Source: Paludibacterium yongneupense DSM 18731 (GTDB lineage Bacteria > Pseudomonadota > Gammaproteobacteria > Burkholderiales > Chromobacteriaceae). From it: 64,000 bases of DNA. Below, in pieces: positions 17,376 through 28,369 of this stretch. The notes beneath the pieces were generated by a model. That model was not told the DNA's origin and did not search any database. It saw only the letters and a list, made by a program, of their open reading frames with translations. The stretch's first letter is position 1. Each line of letters starts with the position of its first letter. The DNA lies in the NCBI RefSeq assembly GCF_000422925.1, contig NZ_KE383957.1, positions 28,534 through 92,533 on the forward strand, in the 5' to 3' direction. The position numbers were made by a program, and so were the translations under genes.

Positions 17376-18476
17376 ATGCCTCAACCGATATCGCTGCGTT
17401 TGGCTGCCGTACTGGGGCCGCGCCTGGGGACCTGTGTCTGCGTCGCGACGCTGCTTGCCTTGCTCGCCATGCCGGCACTGCATTTGTGGACGGCCGAGAG
17501 TAGTGCGTTGCACGTGAGTGCCTATTCGCTGACCCTGGTCGGCAAGATCCTGTGCTATGCCATCGTCGCACTGGCACTGGACCTGGTATGGGGCTACACC
17601 GGTCTGTTGAGCCTCGGACATGGGCTTTTCTTCGCGCTGGGTGGCTATGGCATGGGAATGTATTTGATGCGTTCGATCGGTCGCGACGGGAATTACCAGA
17701 GCGCCTTGCCGGATTTCATGGTGTTCCTGGACTGGAAAACCCTGCCCTGGTTCTGGCGGGGCAGCGAGCATTTCGCCTGGGCGCTGTTTCTGGCGGCGGC
17801 GGTACCGGGCCTGCTCGCGCTGGTTTTTGGCTGGCTGGCGTTCCGGTCGCGCATCAAGGGTGTCTATTTCTCCATCATGACGCAGGCACTGACCTACGCA
17901 GCCATGCTGTTGTTCTTCCGTAACGAGACCGGCTTTGGCGGTAATAACGGCTTTACCGATTTCAAACGTATTCTCGGCTACGGTATCGCGGCGCCGGGGA
18001 CGCGCGCTGCCCTGTTCGCGCTGACCGTGTTGTTGCTGGGGGCGGCGCTGCTGGCGAGCCGCTGCTTGGTGAACAGCCGCTTCGGCCGCCTGCTGACCGC
18101 CATTCGCGATGCCGAGTCGAGACTGATGTTCTGCGGTTACGACCCGCTCTATTTCAAGCTGGCGATCTGGGTGTTCTCTGCCGTGCTGTGCGGGCTGGCC
18201 GGCGCCTTGTACGTGCCGCAGGCCGGCATCATCAATCCGGGCGAGATGGCACCGGCCAATTCGATCGAAATTGCGATCTGGGTCGCGGTGGGCGGGCGGG
18301 CTACCCTGATCGGTCCTGTGTTGGGCGCGGTGCTCGTCAACGCGGCCAAGAGCGGCTTCACCATGGCGTTCCCCGACTACTGGCTGTTTTTCCTCGGTTT
18401 CCTGTTCATCGCGGTAACGGTGTTGCTGCCCCGCGGCTTGATGGGGATTTTCAACGCAGGCAAGGGAGAGCGCTGA
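17376..18476 (+). CDS. urtC: Urea ABC transporter permease UrtC
   Basis: Inner-membrane LivM-type permease of 366 residues, partner of UrtB. It has hydrophobic segments throughout and the family regions VWGYTGLLSLGHGLFFALGG (about residue 70) and GFGGNNGFTDF (about 190), the UrtC-type variant of the LivM loop. AGGAG lies before ATG 17376, 10 bases after the urtB stop. Confidence 0.94.
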   Translation: MPQPISLRLAAVLGPRLGTCVCVATLLALLAMPALHLWTAESSALHVSAYSLTLVGKILCYAIVALALDLVWGYTGLLSLGHGLFFALGGYGMGMYLMRSIGRDGNYQSALPDFMVFLDWKTLPWFWRGSEHFAWALFLAAAVPGLLALVFGWLAFRSRIKGVYFSIMTQALTYAAMLLFFRNETGFGGNNGFTDFKRILGYGIAAPGTRAALFALTVLLLGAALLASRCLVNSRFGRLLTAIRDAESRLMFCGYDPLYFKLAIWVFSAVLCGLAGALYVPQAGIINPGEMAPANSIEIAIWVAVGGRATLIGPVLGAVLVNAAKSGFTMAFPDYWLFFLGFLFIAVTVLLPRGLMGIFNAGKGER

Positions 18477-18477
18477 T

Positions 18478-19299
18478 ATGACGCGATCTGTCGCGATGCC
18501 GGCCGGTGGCCGGGAAGGGGAGGGGCTCGGGCGCCCGCTGCAGCCGGGGGTCGACACGAGCAACGGCCAGATCCTCTATCTTGACGATATCACCGTCAGC
18601 TTCGACGGTTTTCGCGCGCTGAACAAGCTGACGCTGACTATCGGCGTGGGCGAGCTGCGCTGTGTGATCGGCCCCAATGGCGCCGGCAAGACCACGATGA
18701 TGGATGTGATCACCGGCAAGACGCGCCCCGATTCCGGCACCGCTTTTTTCGGACAGACCCTGGACCTGAGCCGCTACCGGGAAGCGGAAATCGCCCAGCT
18801 AGGCATCGGGCGCAAGTTTCAGAAACCGACGGTTTTTGAAGCGATGACGGTGGGCGAGAATCTGGAACTGGCGCTGGCCGGCGACAAATCGGTCTGGGCC
18901 AGCCTGAGAGCGCGACTCGACGGCGCCCAGCGCGACCGGATCGATGCGCTGCTGGTGTTGATCCGGCTGCAGGACGAACGGCGGCGGTTGGCCGGACGGC
19001 TGTCGCACGGGCAGAAGCAATGGCTGGAAATCGGCATGTTGCTGGCACAGGAGCCCAAGCTGCTGCTGCTGGACGAACCGGTGGCCGGAATGACCGATGC
19101 CGAGACCGACAAAACGGCCGAACTGCTGCTCAGCCTCAGGGGCAAGCATTCGCTGATGGTCGTCGAGCATGACATGGCGTTTATCGCGAGCATCGCCGAG
19201 CGGGTGACGGTGCTGGCGGAGGGGGCGGTGCTGGCCGAGGGCAGTCTGGCCCAGGTGCAGGCCGATGAACGGGTGGCCGAGGTGTATCTCGGGCGGTGA
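18478..19299 (+). CDS. urtD: Urea ABC transporter ATP-binding protein UrtD
   Basis: Cytoplasmic LivG-type ATPase of 273 residues. Walker A is GPNGAGKTT, the Q-loop region is GRKFQKPTVFEAMTVGENL, the signature LSHGQKQWLEIGMLL (H replaces the first G of LSGGQ, as is common in UrtD), Walker B LLLLDEPVAGM and switch His in EHDMAF. The first about 30 residues are a poorly conserved extension. It begins 1 base after the urtC stop, indicating translational coupling. Confidence 0.95.
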   Translation: MTRSVAMPAGGREGEGLGRPLQPGVDTSNGQILYLDDITVSFDGFRALNKLTLTIGVGELRCVIGPNGAGKTTMMDVITGKTRPDSGTAFFGQTLDLSRYREAEIAQLGIGRKFQKPTVFEAMTVGENLELALAGDKSVWASLRARLDGAQRDRIDALLVLIRLQDERRRLAGRLSHGQKQWLEIGMLLAQEPKLLLLDEPVAGMTDAETDKTAELLLSLRGKHSLMVVEHDMAFIASIAERVTVLAEGAVLAEGSLAQVQADERVAEVYLGR

Positions 19300-19332
19300 C
19301 GCTCTTGCGTATCGGGATCGGAGGAAAGCCGT

Positions 19333-20031
19333 ATGCTGCAGGTCGAACAACTCAATCAATACTACGGTGGCAGCCATATTCTGCGCGATGTCAGCTTCGA
19401 CGCGCCTGTCGGCGCGGTGACGTGCATACTCGGGCGCAACGGGGTGGGCAAGTCCACCCTGCTCAAATGCTTGATGGGGCAGCTCGCGGCGAAGAGCGGA
19501 AGGATACGCTGGCAGGGCGAGGACATCACCCGCTATGCGCCCCACCGCCGCGCAGGGCGCGGCATCGCTTACGTGCCGCAGGGGCGCGAGATTTTTCCGC
19601 GTCTGACGGTGGAGGAAAATCTGCGCATGGGACTCGCCCGTTTCGGCGGGCGCCGCGGGCGCGAGCTCCCGCACGAGGTTTTCGCCATGTTTCCGGTCTT
19701 GCGCGAAATGCAGCAGCGTCGTGGCGGCGATCTGTCCGGCGGCCAGCAGCAGCAACTCGCTATTGCCCGGGCACTGGTCGGCCGGCCCTCGCTGCTGATT
19801 CTCGACGAGCCGACCGAGGGCATTCAGCCGTCCATCATCAAGCAGATCGGCGAGGTGATCAAACAGCTTGCGCAGCGAGGCGATATGGCGATTCTGCTGG
19901 TGGAACAGTATTATGATTTTGCCGAAGAACTGGCCGACAACTACTTGGTCATGGCGCGCGGCGAGATGGTCAAGGCCGGTTCCGGCGCCGCGATGTCCGC
20001 CGACGGCGTGCGCGAGTTGCTGGCGATTTGA
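19333..20031 (+). CDS. urtE: Urea ABC transporter ATP-binding protein UrtE
   Basis: Cytoplasmic LivF-type ATPase of 232 residues, completing the UrtABCDE importer. Walker A GRNGVGKST, PQGREIFPRLTVEENL, signature LSGGQQQQLAIARAL, Walker B LLILDEPTEGIQPSII and the switch region VEQYYDFA, which is the UrtE variant. GGAGG precedes the ATG. The C-terminus ends 89 bases before ureD, and a sigma-54-like promoter lies in that gap. Confidence 0.95.
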   Translation: MLQVEQLNQYYGGSHILRDVSFDAPVGAVTCILGRNGVGKSTLLKCLMGQLAAKSGRIRWQGEDITRYAPHRRAGRGIAYVPQGREIFPRLTVEENLRMGLARFGGRRGRELPHEVFAMFPVLREMQQRRGGDLSGGQQQQLAIARALVGRPSLLILDEPTEGIQPSIIKQIGEVIKQLAQRGDMAILLVEQYYDFAEELADNYLVMARGEMVKAGSGAAMSADGVRELLAI

Positions 20032-20053
20032 GGCCTGCGCCGAATGAGTGCCT

Positions 20054-20069
20054 TGGTACGGATTTTGCT
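20054..20069 (+). promoter_or_regulatory. Sigma-54 promoter in front of ureD
   Basis: TGGTACGGATTTTGCT keeps GG-N10-GC spacing and matches TGGCACG-R-N3-TTGCW except for one T in place of C in the -24 box. The predicted start near 20080 lies 41 bases before the ureD start codon. It would let the urease genes be transcribed separately from the urt transporter under nitrogen control. Confidence 0.6.
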
Positions 20070-20120
20070 GCACGTCATGCACCGATCCCGACAGGTGACC
20101 CCCAAGCCCGGTCCGCAACG

Positions 20121-20966
20121 ATGAAGCCAGACGACGCTCCTCCACACCTGCTCAAGCTGGGCTGGCACGCCAGCCTGGAACTCGGCTACGCCGTGCGCGG
20201 CGGCCGCACCGTTCCGGTGCAGCGGCGGCACCATGGCCCGCTTCGGGTGCAAAAGCATTTTATCGACCCGGCCGGCGCCTGCCAGCATATCGTCGTTCAC
20301 CCGCCGGGCGGCATCGCCGGTGGCGACCGCTTGCGCGTCGATGTCGCGCTGGCGGGGGGCGCGGATGTCCTGATCACCAGTCCCGGTGCGGCCAAATGGT
20401 ACGATGGCTTCGGCCATTCCGCCGGGCAGATCCTGAATTTCGAACTGGAGGCCGGCTCGCGGCTCGCATGGCTGCCGCAGGAAACCATACTCTATGCCGG
20501 AGCCGATGTGAGACTGGAAATGCGTGCGCGCCTGCACGGCGATGCCGGCCTGCTGTTCGGCGATGTCGTCTGCCTCGGCCGGCCCGCCTGTGCCGAGACC
20601 TTCATGCGCGGTGCGTGGCGCCAACTTTCGGAAATCGAACGCGACGACAGACTGATCTGGTGCGAGCACACCGTGCTGACCGCCGGCACCCCCTTGCTGA
20701 CATCGCCGGTCGGGCTGGCCGGGCGTTCTACCGTCGGCCTGCTGCTGTGGGCGGGTCCGCCGCTGCCGCCGGAAATGCATCGCTCGGTGCTGGCGCTGGA
20801 GACGGGCGGGCAGGCCGCGGCCAGCCAGCTGCCCGATGTCTGGGTTGCCCGTTTTGCCGGCGATTCCGCCGAGGAGGCGCAGCGCTGGCTGCGGTGCGCT
20901 CGTGCCTTGATCCATCCCTTTACCCATGGCCGCCCCGCGCATGATCCGCGCATATGGGCGACCTGA
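20121..20966 (+). CDS. ureD: Urease accessory protein UreD (UreH)
   Basis: Urease maturation factor of 281 residues that binds the apo-urease and, with UreF and UreG, delivers nickel. Family features include [11 protein letters not shown] near residue 37, the [10 protein letters not shown] segment, and [10 protein letters not shown]. The frame is open from a TTG at 20028, but ATG 20121 fits homolog length and lies downstream of the start site predicted from the sigma-54 element. The ribosome binding site is weak. UreD leads the order ureDABCEFG, common in proteobacteria. Confidence 0.93.
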   Translation: MKPDDAPPHLLKLGWHASLELGYAVRGGRTVPVQRRHHGPLRVQKHFIDPAGACQHIVVHPPGGIAGGDRLRVDVALAGGADVLITSPGAAKWYDGFGHSAGQILNFELEAGSRLAWLPQETILYAGADVRLEMRARLHGDAGLLFGDVVCLGRPACAETFMRGAWRQLSEIERDDRLIWCEHTVLTAGTPLLTSPVGLAGRSTVGLLLWAGPPLPPEMHRSVLALETGGQAAASQLPDVWVARFAGDSAEEAQRWLRCARALIHPFTHGRPAHDPRIWAT

Positions 20967-20986
20967 ACCGACACAAGGCGAATCTC

Positions 20987-21289
20987 ATGGAACTGACTCC
21001 CCGCGAGAAGGACAAGATGCTGATTTTCACCGCCGGCCTGGTGGCCGAGCGGCGTCGCGCACGCGGCTTGAAACTGAACTATCCGGAAGCGGTGGCTTTC
21101 ATCAGCGCCGCGATTCTCGAAGGCGCGCGCGACGGCAACAGCGTGGCCGAACTCATGCACTACGGTACCACCCTGCTCACGCGCGACGAGGTCATGGACG
21201 GTGTGGCGGAGATGATCAGCGAGATTCAGGTCGAGGCGACTTTCCCGGACGGCACCAAGCTGGTGACCGTCCATCAGCCCATCGTATGA
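20987..21289 (+). CDS. ureA: Urease gamma subunit
   Basis: 100-residue structural subunit of the nickel urease, which hydrolyses urea to ammonia and carbamate. [20 protein letters not shown] is the canonical start, followed by [15 protein letters not shown] and [17 protein letters not shown]. Length equals the family norm. An in-frame ATG at 20954 would add 11 atypical residues overlapping ureD and was not used. Subunits A, B and C are separate, the usual layout outside Helicobacter. Confidence 0.97.
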   Translation: MELTPREKDKMLIFTAGLVAERRRARGLKLNYPEAVAFISAAILEGARDGNSVAELMHYGTTLLTRDEVMDGVAEMISEIQVEATFPDGTKLVTVHQPIV

Positions 21290-21299
21290 GGAGCGGCGA

Positions 21300-21601
21300 A
21301 TGATTCCAGGCGAAGTGCGCGCCGTCAGCGGCGAGATCGAACTCAATCCCGGGCGGGCGACGCTTGCCCTGGTCGTGGCTAACAGCGGGGACCGGCCGAT
21401 CCAGGTCGGCTCGCACTACCATTTTGCCGAAACCAATGCGGCTCTGGTGTTCGATCGCGTGGCGGCGCGCGGCTTCCGGCTCAACATTGCCGCCGGTACC
21501 GCCGTGCGCTTCGAACCCGGCCAGACTCGAACCGTCGAGTTGGTGGCCCTGGCCGGTGAGCGCAAGGTGTATGGATTCCAGGGGCAAGTGATGGGGGCGT
21601 T

Positions 21602-21605
<4 letters not shown>
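21300..21605 (+). CDS. ureB: Urease beta subunit
   Basis: 101-residue structural subunit. MIPGEV opens the protein; [19 protein letters not shown] and [20 protein letters not shown] are the conserved family strands. GAGGAG precedes the ATG 10 bases after ureA. It overlaps ureC by 4 bases (ATGA). Confidence 0.97.
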
Positions 21606-23302
<1,697 letters not shown>

Positions 23303-23316
23303 ACGAGGAGAGTCGC

Positions 23317-23814
23317 ATGCTGGTCATTACACGGCGCGCCGACGATGCGACGCGCTGGGACGCCGAGTTGGTGATGAGTTTCGAGCTGCGCAGCAAAAGC
23401 CGCTTGCGGACATCGACGACCGGCGGCGAAGACGTCGGCCTGTTTCTCGAGGCGGGCCGGCCATTGCGCCATGGCGAGGTGCTACAGGCCGAAGACGGTC
23501 GCCGGGTGCGCGTGACGGCGGCTCCGGAGGCGCTGTTGCAGGTCCGTTGCGGTTCGGAGGTCGAGCTGTGCCGTGCGGCTTATCACCTTGGCAACCGGCA
23601 TGTGCATCTGGAGGTCGGCGACGGTTGGCTGCGCTTGCTCGACGATGAGGTGCTTGCGCAGATGCTGCGCCAGATGGGGGCCGAGGTCGAACGCCTTGCC
23701 TCTCCGTTCCAGCCCGAACACGGTGCCTATGGTGGCGGGCACCATCATTCGCATGGCAAGGATGCGGCTTTCCAGTACGCGCCGCGCCTGCACCAGTTCG
23801 CGAACGGCGGATGA
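23317..23814 (+). CDS. ureE: Urease accessory protein UreE, nickel chaperone
   Basis: 165-residue cytoplasmic nickel-binding chaperone. The N-terminal peptide-binding domain carries RGRxx-like basic strands (SFELRSKSRLR), and the metal-binding domain has AYHLGNRHVHLE with the conserved central His. A short His-rich tail, GGGHHHSHG (about residues 140-149), adds nickel storage. GAGGAG precedes ATG 23317. It overlaps ureF by 4 bases. Confidence 0.95.
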   Translation: MLVITRRADDATRWDAELVMSFELRSKSRLRTSTTGGEDVGLFLEAGRPLRHGEVLQAEDGRRVRVTAAPEALLQVRCGSEVELCRAAYHLGNRHVHLEVGDGWLRLLDDEVLAQMLRQMGAEVERLASPFQPEHGAYGGGHHHSHGKDAAFQYAPRLHQFANGG

Positions 23815-24494
23815 TGCCCTCGCTCGCGGTAGTGCAACTTCTGCGTCTGTCCAGCCCGGGCTTGCCGATTGGCGGGTTCAGCTATTCGCAGGGCATGGAG
23901 AGCGCGCTTGAACTCGGTCTGGTGCACGATGCCGGTAGCGCGCGAGACTGGCTGCTTCAGGTATTGCACGGCCCGCTCAGCCGTTTCGACGCCGCCTTGC
24001 TGGCTCGCGCCTGGCGCGCGCGTGCGGCTGGCGATGACGCGGCTCTGCTTGCCATCAACCGGCGCGTGCTGGCCAGCCGGGATAGCCGCGAACAACGCCA
24101 GGAAAACGAGCAGATGGGGTACTCGCTGCGGCGCCTGTTCGTCGAACTGCCGGAGGGGAGGGCGCGGCCGTGGCCAGAGTCCTTGCAAACCGTGCCGCTC
24201 GCGCTGCTCGTCGCCTGGGCGCTGGCGGCGTATTCGCTCCAGCTCGATGCCGACGCCGCGGTTGAAGGTTTTCTGTGGAGCTGGCTCGAGAATCAGGTGA
24301 TGGTGCTGCTCAAGGCCATGCCGATGGGGCAGACCGACGGGCAGCGGCTGCTGTCGGCGCTGTTGCCCGACATCGTCGGCGCGGCGCGGACGGCGCTCGA
24401 ACTGCCCGACGATGAACTCAGTAATTTCGCGCCCGGGCTGGCCTGGGTGGCGATGAAGCATGAAACCCAATACAGCCGCTTGTTCCGCTCCTGA
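23811..24494 (+). CDS. ureF: Urease accessory protein UreF
   Basis: 227-residue all-helical urease maturation factor that acts with UreD and UreG as the fidelity and GTPase-regulating component. LLRLSSPGLPIGGFSYSQGMESALE near the start, in two recognisable blocks, is the family hallmark. RQENEQMGYSL, about residue 100, is also conserved. It is translationally coupled to ureE and followed after 33 bases by ureG. Confidence 0.95.
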   Translation: MMPSLAVVQLLRLSSPGLPIGGFSYSQGMESALELGLVHDAGSARDWLLQVLHGPLSRFDAALLARAWRARAAGDDAALLAINRRVLASRDSREQRQENEQMGYSLRRLFVELPEGRARPWPESLQTVPLALLVAWALAAYSLQLDADAAVEGFLWSWLENQVMVLLKAMPMGQTDGQRLLSALLPDIVGAARTALELPDDELSNFAPGLAWVAMKHETQYSRLFRS

Positions 24495-24527
24495 CGCGGA
24501 TGCGGCACCCGGCAACAGGAGAATTCC

Positions 24528-25139
24528 ATGCAAAAAGCGCCTTTGCGCGTCGGTATCGGCGGGCCGGTCGGCTCAGGCAAGACCCATCTGACCTGGGCCT
24601 TGTGCACCGCCCTGCGCGAACGCTACAACATAGCGGTAGTGACCAACGATATTTATACCCAGGAAGATGCACAGTTCCTGGTTCGCAACCAGGCCCTGGC
24701 GCCGGACCGTATCATCGGCGTCGAAACCGGCGGCTGCCCGCATACTGCGATCCGCGAGGATGCCTCGATCAATCTCGAGGCGGTGGCCCGTCTCAATGCG
24801 GCTCACCCCGGGCTCGACGTGATTTTCATCGAAAGCGGCGGCGACAATCTGGCGGCGACGTTCAGCCCCGAACTATCGGATCTGACCGTGTATGTGATCG
24901 ACGTCTCGGCCGGGGACAAAATCCCGCGCAAGGGCGGGCCCGGCATCTGCAAGTCCGATCTGCTGGTGATCAACAAAATAGACCTCGCCCCCATGGTCGG
25001 TGCCTCGCTCGAGGTGATGGCGCGCGATGCGAAGACGATGCGCGGCGAGCGCCCTTTCGTATTTTCCAACCTCAAGGTCGGACAGGGCCTGAGCGACATC
25101 ATCGGTTTCATCGAGGAGCGGGGAATGCTGACCTTGTAA
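24528..25139 (+). CDS. ureG: Urease accessory protein UreG, GTPase
   Basis: 203-residue SIMIBI-class GTPase that drives nickel insertion into urease. P-loop [11 protein letters not shown] at about residue 8, [12 protein letters not shown], the metal-binding [15 protein letters not shown] (Cys-Pro-His), [15 protein letters not shown] and NKIDLAP nucleotide motif are all present. AGGAG precedes the ATG. The last 32 bases are overlapped antisense by the VWA gene. Confidence 0.97.
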   Translation: MQKAPLRVGIGGPVGSGKTHLTWALCTALRERYNIAVVTNDIYTQEDAQFLVRNQALAPDRIIGVETGGCPHTAIREDASINLEAVARLNAAHPGLDVIFIESGGDNLAATFSPELSDLTVYVIDVSAGDKIPRKGGPGICKSDLLVINKIDLAPMVGASLEVMARDAKTMRGERPFVFSNLKVGQGLSDIIGFIEERGMLTL

Positions 25140-26325
25140 GCGCCGGTCGGCTCTTCTTCAAATCGTTCATCGCCTGGCTCAGACCCTCCGGCGTCAGCGC
25201 ATACATGCGTCCCTGCAGCAAGTCGCGCAACAGTCGGGTCGATGCGACCGGCTCCCAATAGGCGGGCGCGACCGGGTTGAGCCAAGCGGCATGGCGGAAA
25301 TGCGCGAGCAGGCGGCCGAGCCAGACGGCACCGGCTTCGGCGTTGCTGTGCTCGACGCTCCCGCCCGGATGCGTAATCTCGTAAGGACTCATGGTGGCAT
25401 CGCCGACGATGATCAACTTGTAGTCGGCGCCGTAGGTATTGATCAGTTCCTGGGTCGCCGTGCGTGTCGCATCGCGGCGCGGCTTGCCGTTCCAGAGCGT
25501 TTCGTAGATGCAGTTGTGGAAATAGAAATGCCGCAGGTGCTTGAATTCGCTCTTCGCGGCGGCGAACAGGTCTTCGCAGGTCTGGACATGGCTGTCCATC
25601 GAGCCGCCGGCATCGAGCAAAAGCAGCACCTTGACCGTATTGCGCGATTCCGGCATCCAGCGCAGGTCGAGCAGGCCGGCGTTCTTTGCCGTGCCGGCGA
25701 TGGTCGCGTCCAGATCGAGAACGTCGGGCGCGCCGCTGCGGGCGAACTGGCGCAGCCGGCGCAGCGCCATCTTGGTATTCCGGCTGCCGAGTTCGACACT
25801 GTCGTCGGCATTGTGGAACTCGCGTTTTTCCCATACTTTGACCGCGCCATGCTTGCGGCTGTGCGCTTGCCCGATGCGCACGCCTTCCTTGTGTTCGCCC
25901 CAGGCGCCGAATGGACTCGATCCTGCGGTTCCTATCCAGATTTTTCCGCCCTCATGCCGTTCCTTTTGCTGCGCGAGCCGCTGGCGCAAGGTCTCCATCA
26001 ATGCATCCCAGCCCTGCGCATCCAGCTGCTTCCGCTCTTCCGGAGTCAGCTGCTTCTCCGCCTGGCGGTGCAGCCAGGCCGCGGGGAGTTCCCGCTCGAG
26101 ATCGTCGGCCGGCGGCAAGGCGCCGCAGAAGAAGGCGGCAAAGACTTGATCGAAGCGATCGAAGTATTTTTCATCCTTGACCAGGCACAGGCGTGCGAGG
26201 GCGTAGAAGTCGTCGACGTGGCCGAAAGCCAGACCGCGCTCCAGTGCGGCGGCCAGGGTCAGCAGCTCCTGTGGCGTGACGGGAAGGTGCGCGGCGCGCA
26301 AAGCCATGAAAAAATCAATCAGCAT
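25108..26325 (-). CDS. VWA domain-containing protein (CoxE-like)
   Basis: 405-residue cytoplasmic protein. The C-terminal half is a CoxE-type von Willebrand A domain with a MIDAS-like motif DAGGSM (about residues 236-241) and a later [12 protein letters not shown] segment. The N-terminal half is a helical region rich in Glu, Gln and Lys. Such proteins usually work with a MoxR AAA+ ATPase encoded next door, but no such gene is in this window. Its 3' end overlaps ureG antisense by 32 bases. The start at 26325 has a weak ribosome binding site. Function unknown; it may act in assembly or chaperoning of a metalloenzyme. Confidence 0.82.
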   Translation of the reverse strand: MLIDFFMALRAAHLPVTPQELLTLAAALERGLAFGHVDDFYALARLCLVKDEKYFDRFDQVFAAFFCGALPPADDLERELPAAWLHRQAEKQLTPEERKQLDAQGWDALMETLRQRLAQQKERHEGGKIWIGTAGSSPFGAWGEHKEGVRIGQAHSRKHGAVKVWEKREFHNADDSVELGSRNTKMALRRLRQFARSGAPDVLDLDATIAGTAKNAGLLDLRWMPESRNTVKVLLLLDAGGSMDSHVQTCEDLFAAAKSEFKHLRHFYFHNCIYETLWNGKPRRDATRTATQELINTYGADYKLIIVGDATMSPYEITHPGGSVEHSNAEAGAVWLGRLLAHFRHAAWLNPVAPAYWEPVASTRLLRDLLQGRMYALTPEGLSQAMNDLKKSRPALTRSAFPAPR

Positions 26326-26380
26326 GGTAGGTTTGCGGGTGACAACAGCGGTGGGCGATGATAGATTGGAGCCTGAACTC

Positions 26381-26394
26381 CAAACGATCGTTTG
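26381..26394. promoter_or_regulatory. Perfect 14-bp palindrome, PsrA-like operator
   Basis: CAAACGATCGTTTG is perfectly self-complementary and fits the published PsrA-type motif (G/C)AAAC-N4-GTTT(G/C). It lies 30 bp before the aldehyde dehydrogenase start and 56 bp before the divergent VWA gene. A TetR-family fatty-acid-responsive regulator is the likely binder; none is adjacent. Confidence 0.5.
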
Positions 26395-26424
26395 AGTTTG
26401 TTGCTGTCTGCTTGAGGATAGCCT

Positions 26425-27855
26425 ATGTCAAAGCCCATCGAGCCGCAACCGTCGTTCGAGGATATGGGGAGCATGCTGACCGGTCTGCGCGCGAGCCATG
26501 CGGCCGAGCCTTACCCGACGGCGGCATGCCGTCGCCGTCGCTTGCAGGCCGTCGCCGCCATGCTGCAGGTCAACGCCGATGCGATCGCCGCGGCCATCGA
26601 TGCCGATTTCGGCCAGCGCAGCCGCAGCGAGACTCGACTGGCCGAATTGTTTCCCGCCCGCGAAGGTCTTCGCCACGCCGGCCGGCACCTCGCGCGCTGG
26701 ATGCGCGCGCAGCGCCGTGCGACCGGTTTCTGGTTTTTGCCGGCGAAAAGCCGCGTCTTCGCGCAGCCACTCGGCGTGATCGGCATCGTCGTCCCGTGGA
26801 ATTACCCGCTCTTGCTGGCGATCGGTCCGCTGACCGCAGCCCTTGCCGCCGGTAACCGGGCCATGCTCAAGATGTCGGAGCACACCCCGCGTTTCGGAGC
26901 GCTGCTCTGCGATCTGCTCGAATCGGCTCTCGGGCCCGATGTCGTGCGCGTAGTCAACGGCGGGCCCGAGGTGGGGGCCGCGTTCTGCCGCCTGCCTTTC
27001 GATCATGTGCTGTTTACCGGGTCGACTGCCGTCGGCCGCCATGTGATGCGTGCGGCAGCCGACAATCTGACGGCGTTGACGCTGGAGCTTGGCGGCAAAT
27101 CGCCGGCCATCGTCGCCGACGACGCCGACCTGGAACGTGTCGCCGCCGCGCTGGTGAGCGGCAAGATGCTCAATGCCGGGCAAACCTGCATCGCTCCGGA
27201 TTATGTGCTGATCAGCGAGAATCAACGCGAGGCATTGCTCGCCCGGCTGGTCGGGCAGGCGAACGCCGCGTATCCGACGCTCGCCCATAATCCGGATTAC
27301 AGCGCCATCTGTCATGCCGGGCATTACCGGCGGCTGGTCGACTGGCGCGAAGAAGCGCGTGCCGCGGGCGCACGCGTGATCGAGACCGGCCCAGGAGACG
27401 AGGATCTCGCGGCGGTGCGCAAGATGCCGCTGACATTGATTCTGGACTGTCCTGCCACATGCCGGGTGATGCAGGAGGAAATCTTCGGCCCCATTCTGCC
27501 GCTGATCGCTTACCGGCATTTCGACGAGGCGCTGGCTTACATCAACGCCAGGCCGCGTCCGCTGGCCTTGTATCTTTTCAGCGATGACGCGCGCCGCATC
27601 GATCGCACTGTGCGCGAGACCGTCAGCGGCGGTCTCTGCATCAACGAGACGCTGCTGCATATCGCGCAGGATGATCTGCCCTTCGGCGGGGTCGGTCATT
27701 CCGGCTTCGGACAGTACCACGGACGCGAGGGATTCCTGCGCCTGTCGCAGCCCAAACCCGTGTTCGTGCAGAGCCGTTTCAGCCGTGTAGCATGGTTGCG
27801 GCCGCCTTACGGTCGCCGCGCGGCCTTGCTGCTGCGCTGGATGCTGGGAGAATGA
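26425..27855 (+). CDS. Aldehyde dehydrogenase, coniferyl-aldehyde (class 3) type
   Basis: 476-residue NAD(P)-dependent aldehyde dehydrogenase. The family core is intact: VIGIVVPWNYPL, LFTGSTAVGRHV (coenzyme fold), general base Glu221 in LELGGKSP, nucleophile Cys255 in NAGQTCIAPDY, and EEIFGPILP. The hydrophobic-rich C-terminus and lack of an N-terminal targeting signal are typical of coniferyl-aldehyde/fatty-aldehyde class 3 enzymes. GAGGAT precedes the ATG. A Tat-exported small subunit and a GMC oxidoreductase follow, so it probably oxidises the aldehyde made by that pair. The substrate could be aromatic or long-chain aliphatic. Confidence 0.88.
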   Translation: MSKPIEPQPSFEDMGSMLTGLRASHAAEPYPTAACRRRRLQAVAAMLQVNADAIAAAIDADFGQRSRSETRLAELFPAREGLRHAGRHLARWMRAQRRATGFWFLPAKSRVFAQPLGVIGIVVPWNYPLLLAIGPLTAALAAGNRAMLKMSEHTPRFGALLCDLLESALGPDVVRVVNGGPEVGAAFCRLPFDHVLFTGSTAVGRHVMRAAADNLTALTLELGGKSPAIVADDADLERVAAALVSGKMLNAGQTCIAPDYVLISENQREALLARLVGQANAAYPTLAHNPDYSAICHAGHYRRLVDWREEARAAGARVIETGPGDEDLAAVRKMPLTLILDCPATCRVMQEEIFGPILPLIAYRHFDEALAYINARPRPLALYLFSDDARRIDRTVRETVSGGLCINETLLHIAQDDLPFGGVGHSGFGQYHGREGFLRLSQPKPVFVQSRFSRVAWLRPPYGRRAALLLRWMLGE

Positions 27856-27859
27856 ACCG

Positions 27860-28369
27860 ATGCTGTCTCGCAGACAATTTCTTTCTGTCGCCGGAACCGG
27901 GGCGGGAGTCCTGATCGCAGGAGGCTGGGCGCTGCATCGCGCATGGCCGGACAGTACGCCGCGAGGCGGGCGGCGCTTCCTTGGCGATGCGGATGCGGTG
28001 CTGATCGCGGCGCTGGCTCCGGTGGTCATCGGCTTCGCGGGCGTGGACCGTGCGGCAGTGCTGCGAGGTTTCGACCTTGCCGCCGCGGGCTTGCCGCCGG
28101 GGCCGCAGCGGCAACTGCGGCGCCTGCTCGACGTGCTTGGCAGCCGCTGGGGACGGCATGGACTGGCCGGCGTGACCCTGCCGTGGGGCGAGGCCGCCGC
28201 CAGCGAGATCGAGGCTTTTCTGCAGCGCTGGCGGCTCGGTCGCCTGCAGCTGTTGCGCGGTGCCTATCAGGCTTTGCATGCCCTGATCTGCGCGGCCTGG
28301 TACGGGAACCCCGCCAGTTGGGAGGCGCTCGACTATCGGCAGCCTCCGGTGATGGAGTGGCTGCCATGA
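27860..28369 (+). CDS. Tat-signal small subunit of a GMC-type dehydrogenase
   Basis: 169 residues. The N-terminus SRRQFLSVAGTGAGVLIAGG is a clear twin-arginine signal (RRQFL). The rest is helical and has no cofactor motif. Proteins like this are small subunits (gluconate 2-dehydrogenase subunit 3 type) exported folded together with a signal-less GMC flavoprotein. It lies 4 bases after the aldehyde dehydrogenase stop and overlaps the GMC gene by 4 bases, which supports complex formation. Exact family assignment is moderate. Confidence 0.75.
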   Translation: MLSRRQFLSVAGTGAGVLIAGGWALHRAWPDSTPRGGRRFLGDADAVLIAALAPVVIGFAGVDRAAVLRGFDLAAAGLPPGPQRQLRRLLDVLGSRWGRHGLAGVTLPWGEAAASEIEAFLQRWRLGRLQLLRGAYQALHALICAAWYGNPASWEALDYRQPPVMEWLP

